Assembly: GCA_029262375.1 (NCBI GenBank)
Contig: JAJCZM010000038.1
Location: forward strand, 119,308-183,307
Source of the DNA: Deltaproteobacteria bacterium
Lineage (GTDB): Bacteria; Desulfobacterota; Binatia; UBA1149; SPBQ01
DNA length: 64,000 nucleotides
Direction: 5' to 3'
Position 1 is the first letter of the stretch. Each line of letters starts with the position of its first letter. Of this stretch, positions 26,655 through 33,177 are shown piece by piece. Position numbers and translations under genes: made by a program. The notes beneath the pieces were generated by a model. The model did no database searches, had not been told where the DNA came from, and saw only the letters and a program-made list of their open reading frames with translations.

Positions 26655-27673
26655 GTGAGACTCGCAGCGCCATCGAGCGCCGAGGCGTCAACGATCTGCA
26701 ACAGCGAGATGAACGATCCGTAGACGTCCGTGGGGAGATCCGACCTGGCTTCATCGAGAGCCGCTCGAATGCGAAGCCCCCAGCTCTGCAGCACAGCCGT
26801 GGCGTGGCTCATGCCGTCACCGGCAACAATCAGCGAGGCAATCTGTCGAATCTCGGTCTCCGGTACGGGCTGCCCGGCTGCAATCTGTTCGCGCATGGAA
26901 CTCACGCGAGCAACCACACCTACGCGATCGGTTAGCGAGAATAGAATGGGCAGCGTCGCGATCCCGTCAACGAGATCGCAGCGAGTCATGTCGGCGTCCT
27001 CGTGCGTCGCGAGGTAGAGGTCACGCATGTCGTCGGCCAGTTGGTATGCCATCCCGAACAACGTCGCGGACCGTACAATCGCGTCGGTGACGTGGGGCTC
27101 GCAATGCCCGAGGCGAGCTCCGCACAGCGCAGCCAGACGAAATAGCGATGCGGTCTTTCCGTACATGATGCGCAAACGACGCATCGGCGTCACCGAGTGG
27201 TCATGCGCACGCGTGACTTCTTCGACTTGAGATCGCGCCATCTGCGCAGCGGTTCGCGCAGTTTCTTGTCGAACATCGTCAGGTAGGTCGGATGTTAGCG
27301 ACATCGCGGCGTACATGATGCCGCTTCCACCGTAGGCGGCGCCCCGAAGCCCGTGGCGATCCTGAACGGAGGGGCGACCGCGCCGCATCCCGGAGGCATC
27401 TACGATGTCGTCGTGTACCAGCGTCGCCTCGTGCAGAATCTCTATCGCAGCCGCCGCACGAAACGCACGACTGCCCAGCGGCCGGCCGGCGGCGCGCGCA
27501 CCGAGGAGCAGCAACAGGGGGCGCAGGCGTTTAGCCAACGGATCCACTACTTGATCGTGAATGCCCGCGAGTACGTCCCCGGCGGGAACACGGGCGGATA
27601 CAACGGCGTCTACCTGCCGGATCGCGATAAGCGTGTCGTCATCTGCGACCCAGCGATGCGAGATCAAACTCAA
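26636..27673 (-). CDS. Polyprenyl diphosphate synthase, trans-isoprenyl type
   Basis: The 345-residue protein has both aspartate-rich motifs intact: DDIVD at 88-92 and DDMRD at 214-218. It also has KRLRPLLLLL before the first and GKTASLF before the second. It should condense isopentenyl diphosphate with an allylic diphosphate to make a C20 or longer trans-prenyl chain in the cytoplasm. The chain length cannot be read with confidence. The start is taken as a TTG at 27673 with AGGAT nine bases upstream. It lies 12 bases after the PadR gene and overlaps the reductase gene by 19 bases, so the three are surely one transcript. Confidence 0.9.
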   Translation of the reverse strand: MSLISHRWVADDDTLIAIRQVDAVVSARVPAGDVLAGIHDQVVDPLAKRLRPLLLLLGARAAGRPLGSRAFRAAAAIEILHEATLVHDDIVDASGMRRGRPSVQDRHGLRGAAYGGSGIMYAAMSLTSDLPDDVRQETARTAAQMARSQVEEVTRAHDHSVTPMRRLRIMYGKTASLFRLAALCGARLGHCEPHVTDAIVRSATLFGMAYQLADDMRDLYLATHEDADMTRCDLVDGIATLPILFSLTDRVGVVARVSSMREQIAAGQPVPETEIRQIASLIVAGDGMSHATAVLQSWGLRIRAALDEARSDLPTDVYGSFISLLQIVDASALDGAASLTCPMSS

Positions 27674-27685
27674 AGCGTTAGGATC

Positions 27686-28360
27686 CTAGCTTCCCAACTC
27701 CGTGTCGTCGGTCGTCGTGCAGTCGGGCGCGGCCTTCTGGGCCTTCTGGGCCTTCTGATCGCTGTCGGCGTAATTCGCGCTGTTGTCCTTCACATCGTTG
27801 GCGGCCGCGACGTCGAGCATTTCGAGGCAGTACCCCAACCATTGAAGGTGCGCCGACGCGTGCGAAATGGCTGCGTCGATACCGAGCCGCGCAGCGAGCG
27901 TCTCTTTCGTGACGTCGCTAGGCAATCTGCGCTTCTTTGCGGATAGCCGCGCGAGATAGTGGCTGTACGTCTTTTGTTGATGCGAGATGAATCGTCTCGT
28001 TTCAACTTCGGCAGCGTCGTCTAGCACGAGAAGGCGAACGAGTATCTCATCACGGTAAGGCTCGGGCGTTGTGCCCGGCTTCGCCAGCCAGTTGCGCAAT
28101 CGCTCGCGCCCGGTATCGGTCAATTCGTATTGGATCGACTCACGTGGACTGCGCTCGGCAACGGGCTCGGCGACGGGCTCGGGCGGCGGCCCGACTGCGG
28201 TGATCCAACCGTCGCGCTCCAGTGTTCGAAGCGTCTGGTAGACCTGACCGCCGTTGAGCTGCCAGAAGTCACCGATCTTCTCTTCGAATCTCTGCTTGAG
28301 TCGGTAGCCGTGTGCCGGCTCGTCGTCGAGCAAACTGAGCATCGCAAATTTTACACTCAT
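27686..28360 (-). CDS. PadR-family transcriptional regulator
   Basis: The 224-residue protein has the PadR winged-helix domain at the N-terminus: MLSLLDDEPAHGYRLKQRFE, WQLNGGQVYQTLRTLERDGWI and YELTDTGRERLRNWL. A C-terminal helical dimerisation domain follows (Vir_C-like, residues about 100-185). The final 30 residues are low-complexity, including QKAQKAQKA from a tandem 9-bp repeat. PadR proteins are ligand-released repressors, often of their own operon and of exporters. As the first gene of the prenyl-synthase/reductase/ABC cluster it is the natural regulator of that cluster. The palindromes at 28419-28450 upstream are candidate operators. Confidence 0.92.
   Translation of the reverse strand: MSVKFAMLSLLDDEPAHGYRLKQRFEEKIGDFWQLNGGQVYQTLRTLERDGWITAVGPPPEPVAEPVAERSPRESIQYELTDTGRERLRNWLAKPGTTPEPYRDEILVRLLVLDDAAEVETRRFISHQQKTYSHYLARLSAKKRRLPSDVTKETLAARLGIDAAISHASAHLQWLGYCLEMLDVAAANDVKDNSANYADSDQKAQKAQKAAPDCTTTDDTELGS
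27731..27757 (+). repeat. Three perfect tandem 9-bp repeats in the padR 3' end
   Basis: GGCCTTCTG occurs three times without interruption and encodes the repeated QKA tripeptides near the PadR C-terminus. Other repeats of 9-bp period occur near 37201 and 43768. Confidence 0.95.
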
Positions 28361-28418
28361 CGGCTGTTCTCCCGCCGGGCAACTCGTCGCCGGAGTCCCC
28401 TTCCGACTTCATAGTGTG

Positions 28419-28450
28419 CCACGTATCCTCTGTGGTAACCCAGCGCTGGG
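28419..28450 (-). promoter_or_regulatory. Candidate operator/promoter region upstream of padR
   Basis: Two inverted repeats lie 59-90 bases before the PadR start: CCAC-N9-GTGG at 28419-28435 and the perfect 12-bp palindrome CCCAGCGCTGGG at 28439-28450. On the minus strand a weak TTACCA/CACTAT pair with 16 bases between could be -35 and -10 boxes. Binding by the adjacent PadR protein is inferred from position only. Confidence 0.35.
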
Positions 28451-28576
28451 CGCTTCGGCAAGCCGGATGTGGGCTAGTTCTATCCATTTAATGCAGGCCG
28501 ACAGCCCCCAATCGAGCAGATTCCGGGCAATTCAGGCGAAGATCCGGGGATTTCCGGCCGCCGCGACGCTCCCCGC

Positions 28577-30664
28577 TCAATCGCCGCGCAAATCCAGCTC
28601 CACGCCTCGACCACGCGCATCCGCCACGCTCGCCGAGATCCAGACCTCGTATAGGAGCGGCTCGACGCGCCATTGACGACTCAATTCGTCGAAGTGTGCG
28701 AAGTCGGGGGCCTTGAGTTTGAACTCGACCTCGCGGCTCTCTCCCGGTTCGAGTGCGAGTTTTCTAAAACCACGTAGCAGCTTCGCGGGCCGATCTACGC
28801 CCGCATCTCTCGGTCCGAGATAGCACTGCACGACCTCTTCACCGGCTCGCTCTCCGACATTCGTCACGGTGCATGTAACGCGCGCACCATTGCTGCCCGT
28901 CACTCCACCTCGCACTTCGCCATAGTCGAAGCGCGTGTAACTCAACCCGAAGCCGAACGGGTAGGCCACGTCCGCAGCGTCGCGCTCGAGCAGTGTGTAG
29001 CCGTGATACAGACCGTACTCGATCGAGTCGGCGTCCTTGTCGAAGTAGGGAAGATCGCGAACATCTTTCGGAACGGAGAATGGCAGCTTTCCGCTCGGGC
29101 AGACGTCGCCGAACAGCACACGCGCGACCGCGTGACCGCCCTCCATACCGGGATACCACAGCATCACAATCGCCGACACAGCGTCGCGCCAAGCGTTCAT
29201 CGTGATGGCACTGCCACCGATGACGAGAACGATCGTGTGTGGATTGACGTCTGCGACCGCGAGAATGAGCGCCTCATCCGAGTCCGACAACCCGAGTCGA
29301 GTGCGGTCGCCTCCGAGAGATGGGCCGTTCCCGTCGCCCTCGAGCGTCATGTCGCCGGGAATGAATTCGCCTTCGTCGCGGTAGTCGTAACCCACCACTA
29401 CGACCGCTGCATCACACGACGCGGCCGCGGCTACGGATGTATCGAGGCAACCATCGAGGCCGTCACCGTCGTCGTGCACGACCGCGGTGTCGGTGCCCAG
29501 ATAGCTTCGCAGCCCTTCGAGAACGGTGACGGTGCTAGGTGGGCGCACGAAACTGGACCCTCGATCGCCGAGACTCGCGGTATCCGCAAGCGGGCCGATC
29601 ACGGCCAAGCGTTGCGTGTCGGCGCGCGACAGCGGCAGCAACGCCGCTTCGTTGCGAAGTAGCACGACACTCTTCTCTGCGGCTTCGCGGGCGAGCCGGC
29701 GATGTTCGTCGCATGCAACAACCGAACGTGGATAGACTTCGGGGTCGGCACGCAGGTCGAACCGCAGCAATGTGGTCAGGATGCGTCGTACGGCATCATC
29801 GATTTCGTGCGACGCGACATCCCCCTGCTCGACGGCTTCGCGAAGAGGATCTCCGAAGAACGTCGTCTCGGGATTTTCTACGTCGAGTCCGGCGGCAGCG
29901 GCGTCCGGTCCATACACTCCTTTCACGAAGTCCGAATGCACAAAGCCGGTGAAGCCCCATTCGTCCTTCAGAATCGTGCGCAACAATTCTCTATTGTGAC
30001 CGCAATAGGCGCCGTTCACCTTGTTGTAGGCGCTCATGACCGAAGCCGCGCCTTCGTCGATGCAGCGCTTGAAATGCGGCAGATACACCTCGCGCAGGGC
30101 GCGCTCGTCGACCCGAACGTCGATCTTGAATCGTGCGTTCTCGATACTGTTGCAAGCGAAATGCTTGATCGTCGCAACGACGTTCTGATACTGCACTCCC
30201 CGCACCAACGCCGCGCCCATTTCACCGAGATGATGCGGATCCTCACCGTAGGTTTCCTGCGCACGCCCCCACGCGGGGTGGCGCAGTAGGTTGATGCAGA
30301 CACCTCCGAAGAAATTCGACCCCTGAGCGCGTGCCTCGCGGCCGATCGCACGACCGATTCTTTCTTCGAGATGAACGTCCCACGACGCACCGCGAGCCAT
30401 CGCGACCGGAAAGCAGGTCGAGTTACCCAATGCGACGCCGCGAGGGCCGTCGGTAAACATGAGCTTCGGCAACCCGAGCCGGTCGTTGCCGCCGCCGGTT
30501 TGATAGGGCGAGATGTTGTACTGCCCCTCATCGGCGAGATACTGCTCGATGAAGCCGTGGCCCGACATCATGTAGATCTTCTCGTCGAGGCTCAGCTCGT
30601 CGAGACACCACGCAACGAACTCATCGATTTGTTGTGTGCTTGCGCCCTCGGACGGTATGTCCAT
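28577..30664 (-). CDS. Beta-glucosidase, glycoside hydrolase family 3
   Basis: The 695-residue protein has the three GH3 domains. The TIM barrel has TDGPRGVALG, the substrate-binding KHF motif (TIKHFACNSIENAR) and nucleophile Asp245 in FVHSDFVKG. The alpha/beta sandwich domain begins near AAEKSVVLLRNEAALLPL. The C-terminal fibronectin-III-like domain begins at YPFGFGLSYTRFDY and contains VTNVGERAGEEVVQCYL. There is no signal peptide, so it is probably cytoplasmic and acts on imported or internal beta-glucosides. It starts at an ATG and stands alone, with no sugar transporter nearby. Exact substrate specificity is not readable. Confidence 0.94.
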   Translation of the reverse strand: MDIPSEGASTQQIDEFVAWCLDELSLDEKIYMMSGHGFIEQYLADEGQYNISPYQTGGGNDRLGLPKLMFTDGPRGVALGNSTCFPVAMARGASWDVHLEERIGRAIGREARAQGSNFFGGVCINLLRHPAWGRAQETYGEDPHHLGEMGAALVRGVQYQNVVATIKHFACNSIENARFKIDVRVDERALREVYLPHFKRCIDEGAASVMSAYNKVNGAYCGHNRELLRTILKDEWGFTGFVHSDFVKGVYGPDAAAAGLDVENPETTFFGDPLREAVEQGDVASHEIDDAVRRILTTLLRFDLRADPEVYPRSVVACDEHRRLAREAAEKSVVLLRNEAALLPLSRADTQRLAVIGPLADTASLGDRGSSFVRPPSTVTVLEGLRSYLGTDTAVVHDDGDGLDGCLDTSVAAAASCDAAVVVVGYDYRDEGEFIPGDMTLEGDGNGPSLGGDRTRLGLSDSDEALILAVADVNPHTIVLVIGGSAITMNAWRDAVSAIVMLWYPGMEGGHAVARVLFGDVCPSGKLPFSVPKDVRDLPYFDKDADSIEYGLYHGYTLLERDAADVAYPFGFGLSYTRFDYGEVRGGVTGSNGARVTCTVTNVGERAGEEVVQCYLGPRDAGVDRPAKLLRGFRKLALEPGESREVEFKLKAPDFAHFDELSRQWRVEPLLYEVWISASVADARGRGVELDLRGD

Positions 30665-30718
30665 GTGCGCAGTCTTAGCGCGACGCCGAAAGACAGTCGA
30701 GTTGTCCGGTGGATGACG

Positions 30719-31036
30719 CTACTTGCGATCGCCCCACTCGAACACGAGCACACGGACAAGTTCGATGTGTCCGCCGAGTGCTTCGAGGCGCTCCCGTAGA
30801 CTCTCGGCCGCGCTGCGTTCCCAAGGGAGTGCCTTCGCGCGGTACTTTGAAGCAAGGATCCGCGCTTCGTCGATACTGATGTCGGCGACGTAGTCGTCAA
30901 AGCCGCGCACTTTCGATTCGTATTCGAAGCGAGGATCCTTGCGCAGCTCGTTTTCGTCCCACCACGGAGCCGCGAGTCGCCAGGCCGGTTCTGCATCGCG
31001 TCCGCGAAGTCCAAATATGGTAACGCCCTTCACCAT
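30719..31036 (-). CDS. Small conserved-looking hypothetical protein
   Basis: The ATG at 31036 gives 105 residues; the frame stays open further upstream but that part is Arg/Gly-rich and unlikely to be translated. It is an acidic soluble protein with RLAAPWWDENELRKDPRFEYES, VADISIDEARILASKYR and a C-terminal helix pair. There is no signal or membrane segment. I recognise no family. It lies 54 bases upstream of the GH3 gene on the same strand and is divergent from the DUF385 gene. Confidence 0.6.
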   Translation of the reverse strand: MVKGVTIFGLRGRDAEPAWRLAAPWWDENELRKDPRFEYESKVRGFDDYVADISIDEARILASKYRAKALPWERSAAESLRERLEALGGHIELVRVLVFEWGDRK

Positions 31037-31226
31037 CCAAAGAGAAAGTAGGCCGTCTAAGCTATTGTTACCACTAGGATTTTCCCGGACTCGATACGGG
31101 ATGCCCCCCGGACCAATGGCCCGGCGCGACGCTACATCGGACGTCGTAGGTCGTAGCACGCCGGCGCGTCTCGCCTTATTCACAGGCATGGTGCAAGAAA
31201 AGACCCAGCCGGGAGGCGAAACCGCG

Positions 31227-31685
31227 ATGAGTCAGCCGAAGCCCATTACCGAAGGACAGCTCAAGATCATGAAACCGCTCATCAGCGCGTATGGGCGGTT
31301 CAATACTTGGATCTACGGCCTAACCGGCGGTCGTGTGCTCAACAAGTTTCTCGGCCATGAGATCTGCGTAGTCACCATGACGGGCGCGAAGACCGGCAAG
31401 AAGCGCGACGTTCCTCTGATGTACGTCCCATACAAGGAGGGCGTGCTGTTGGTGGCGTCTCTCGGTGGCGCGCCCAAACATCCCACCTGGTACTACAATC
31501 TCGTCGCCAACCCCGACATCGACGTCCAAGTGAAAGACGTTACTCTCCATCTCCGTGCGCGCCGCGCAACGCCGGCCGAGAAAGTAGAAGTGTGGGACAC
31601 TTGCACGAAGTACTACCCGCCATACGACGAGTATCAGGCGCGAACGGAGCGCGATATTCCCGTGTTCATCTGCGAGCCTCGCTAG
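31227..31685 (+). CDS. Deazaflavin (F420)-type nitroreductase-family protein, DUF385
   Basis: The ATG at 31227 has GGAGG ten bases upstream and gives 152 residues. The split-barrel DUF385/Ddn-like landmarks are present: LTTxG-type LLTTTG equivalents read here as VVTMTGAKTGKKRDVPLMYV, then LLVASLGGAPKHPTWYYNLVANPDIDV. Proteins of this family bind the deazaflavin F420 and reduce quinones, nitro compounds or fatty acids at the membrane, although some bind other cofactors. It is followed by a SnoaL-like gene on the same strand, which suggests a small redox or steroid/polyketide-type pathway. Two paralogues occur at 46017 and 62453. Confidence 0.87.
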   Translation: MSQPKPITEGQLKIMKPLISAYGRFNTWIYGLTGGRVLNKFLGHEICVVTMTGAKTGKKRDVPLMYVPYKEGVLLVASLGGAPKHPTWYYNLVANPDIDVQVKDVTLHLRARRATPAEKVEVWDTCTKYYPPYDEYQARTERDIPVFICEPR

Positions 31686-31731
31686 CGATTCCCTGCTAGC
31701 GATCGCCCGACGACATTTTAATCCTAGCGAT
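31682..31731 (+). repeat. Three copies of CTAGCGAT around the end of the DUF385 gene
   Basis: CTAGCGAT lies at 31682-31689, 31696-31703 and 31724-31731. The first copy contains the stop codon and the third ends two bases before the AAGGAG ribosome site of the next gene. CTAG is normally a rare tetranucleotide. Confidence 0.8.
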
Positions 31732-31746
31732 CGAAGGAGTACGACA

Positions 31747-32196
31747 ATGACCCCGACCGAAGTGTTCATGGCCTACGCGGCCGATTTCGAGAAGAGCTAC
31801 ATCGACGACGACTGGAAGCGATGCGAGCAGCATTTCGCCGACGACGGCATATACGCAATCGAAGGGATCAGCGCATTCAACTGTGAGCTGAAGGGACCCA
31901 GCGCAATCGTGAATGGGCTTCAGAAGTCCGTCAACGGCATGGATCGCAAGCTCGACAGCCGCGCCGTCGAGGTGACCTCGGAGCTCACAACGACCGAGTC
32001 CACGCTCGATGCCGACTGGAAGGCTACCTACACCTACGGCGATGCCCCGCCGCTCGAACTGCTCGGACACAGTCACGCCGAGGTCGCCCAGGGGAAGATC
32101 ACGCGACTTGTAGATAGCTACACACCCGAGATGGACAAGGCGGCGATCAAGTGGGTGTTGGCATACTGCCCCGACCTCGACGGCTCGTACGTGTAG
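31747..32196 (+). CDS. SnoaL-like / NTF2-fold protein
   Basis: The 149-residue protein has AAGGAG seven bases before its ATG. It has the NTF2-like cone-fold pattern: an N-terminal helix with FMAYAADFEKSYIDDDWKRC, the FADDGIYAIEG strand, and a long curved sheet with ADWKATYTYGDAPPLELLGHSHAEV and GKITRLVDSYTPE. Members are polyketide cyclases, ketosteroid isomerases or binding proteins. No catalytic pair can be assigned safely. It sits 61 bases downstream of the DUF385 gene and is probably co-transcribed with it. Confidence 0.75.
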   Translation: MTPTEVFMAYAADFEKSYIDDDWKRCEQHFADDGIYAIEGISAFNCELKGPSAIVNGLQKSVNGMDRKLDSRAVEVTSELTTTESTLDADWKATYTYGDAPPLELLGHSHAEVAQGKITRLVDSYTPEMDKAAIKWVLAYCPDLDGSYV

Positions 32197-32321
32197 TCCT
32201 TCGAGCAGGTCACCGCCGAAAATGTTGGCGCGGCAGGAATGCCACAGGCTACGCACCCCCGACCGTTGCGCACAGTGACGGTTGGGGCGGACAGCGCCGA
32301 TTTAGCACAGAAAACTTCGCA

Positions 32322-32347
32322 CGCCCCCCCGGTTGGGGTCTTTTTTT
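32322..32347 (+). terminator. Rho-independent terminator-like element
   Basis: A C-run, GGTT and GGGG can pair as a short stem-loop, followed by TC and a run of T. It lies 125 bases after the SnoaL-like gene and before the next operon, which fits termination on the plus strand. Confidence 0.6.
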
Positions 32348-32471
32348 GCAATACAAACCAATCGCTAGTTCAGTCTGCGAATTGTCGTTCTATATTCGTT
32401 AGCGACCCCCTGGTTCCCGACCACTTAGGTCGTTCAGAACCGAACACTGTGCACTGAGGATCCATCACATC

Positions 32472-33176
32472 ATGCGGACGCAGACCTTCACTATATCGGC
32501 GACATTTTTTGCCGCCCTTTTGCTAGCCGCCACGCCGGCACTCGCGAATTGCGGCGACAACGTCGACGGGCAACGGATTGCGTGCCGATGCGGCGACGTC
32601 GTCGTGTCGGATACGAAAATCATGGGCCGCGACCCGATCGCCACCGACGCCTGTCTATCCGACGGCTTGCTGCTGCGAGCCCGACCGGGTGCCAAGTCGA
32701 TTAGACTCGACCTCAACGGCGTTACCCTGCAAGGCACGGGCATCGGCGCAGGCGTTCGCGTCGTTGACGGCGGAAGCGATGGCGCGGTCATTACCGGAAA
32801 CGGTAGCGGCGGGACCGGCGCCACTATCACCGGATTCCGCGTCGGCGTCAGCGCTCGCGGACGACGGCTACTCGCCAGCCTCGATAAAATCGTCGCGAGC
32901 CACAACACCACCAACGGCATCGCGGTAGCAGGCGAGAACGTGAAACTCGACAGCATCGGCGCCGTCGAGAACGGCCGCGACGGCATTGCGCTCGGCGGAC
33001 GCCGATCGCGCGCCACCAACGTTCGCACCGTCGAAAACGGCCGCAACGGCGTCGCGCTTAGCGGCGCCGGGAATCGCGCGACCGGCGTATCGATCAGAGA
33101 TGCAATCGAACCGAGCACGAGCGCGCAACGCGCGAACCAATTGCGTCTGCAATCGGGCACAGGGAGCAGCGAGTAA
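32472..33176 (+). CDS. Secreted right-handed beta-helix protein
   Basis: The 234-residue protein has a signal peptide (MRTQTFTISATFFAALLLAATPALA) and a Cys-rich start (NCGDNVDGQRIACRCGDVVVSD). It then has repeating parallel beta-helix coils such as LRLDLNGVTLQGTGIG (read as SIRLDLNGVTLQG), GAVITGN, IVASHNTTNGIAVAG, GAVENGRDGIALGG and RTVENGRNGVALSG. The RNG(R/N)(D/N)G(I/V)AL unit is typical of pectate-lyase-like NosD/PbH1 repeats. No lyase active-site residues can be assigned. The next gene starts 1 base after its stop, so both are in one transcript and probably form a surface structure together. Confidence 0.85.
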   Translation: MRTQTFTISATFFAALLLAATPALANCGDNVDGQRIACRCGDVVVSDTKIMGRDPIATDACLSDGLLLRARPGAKSIRLDLNGVTLQGTGIGAGVRVVDGGSDGAVITGNGSGGTGATITGFRVGVSARGRRLLASLDKIVASHNTTNGIAVAGENVKLDSIGAVENGRDGIALGGRRSRATNVRTVENGRNGVALSGAGNRATGVSIRDAIEPSTSAQRANQLRLQSGTGSSE

Positions 33177-33177
33177 C

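Noticed and set aside
28577..30664. Polysaccharide-utilisation locus around the GH3 gene
   Set aside because: No SusC/D, transporter or second glycosidase lies within the neighbouring genes.
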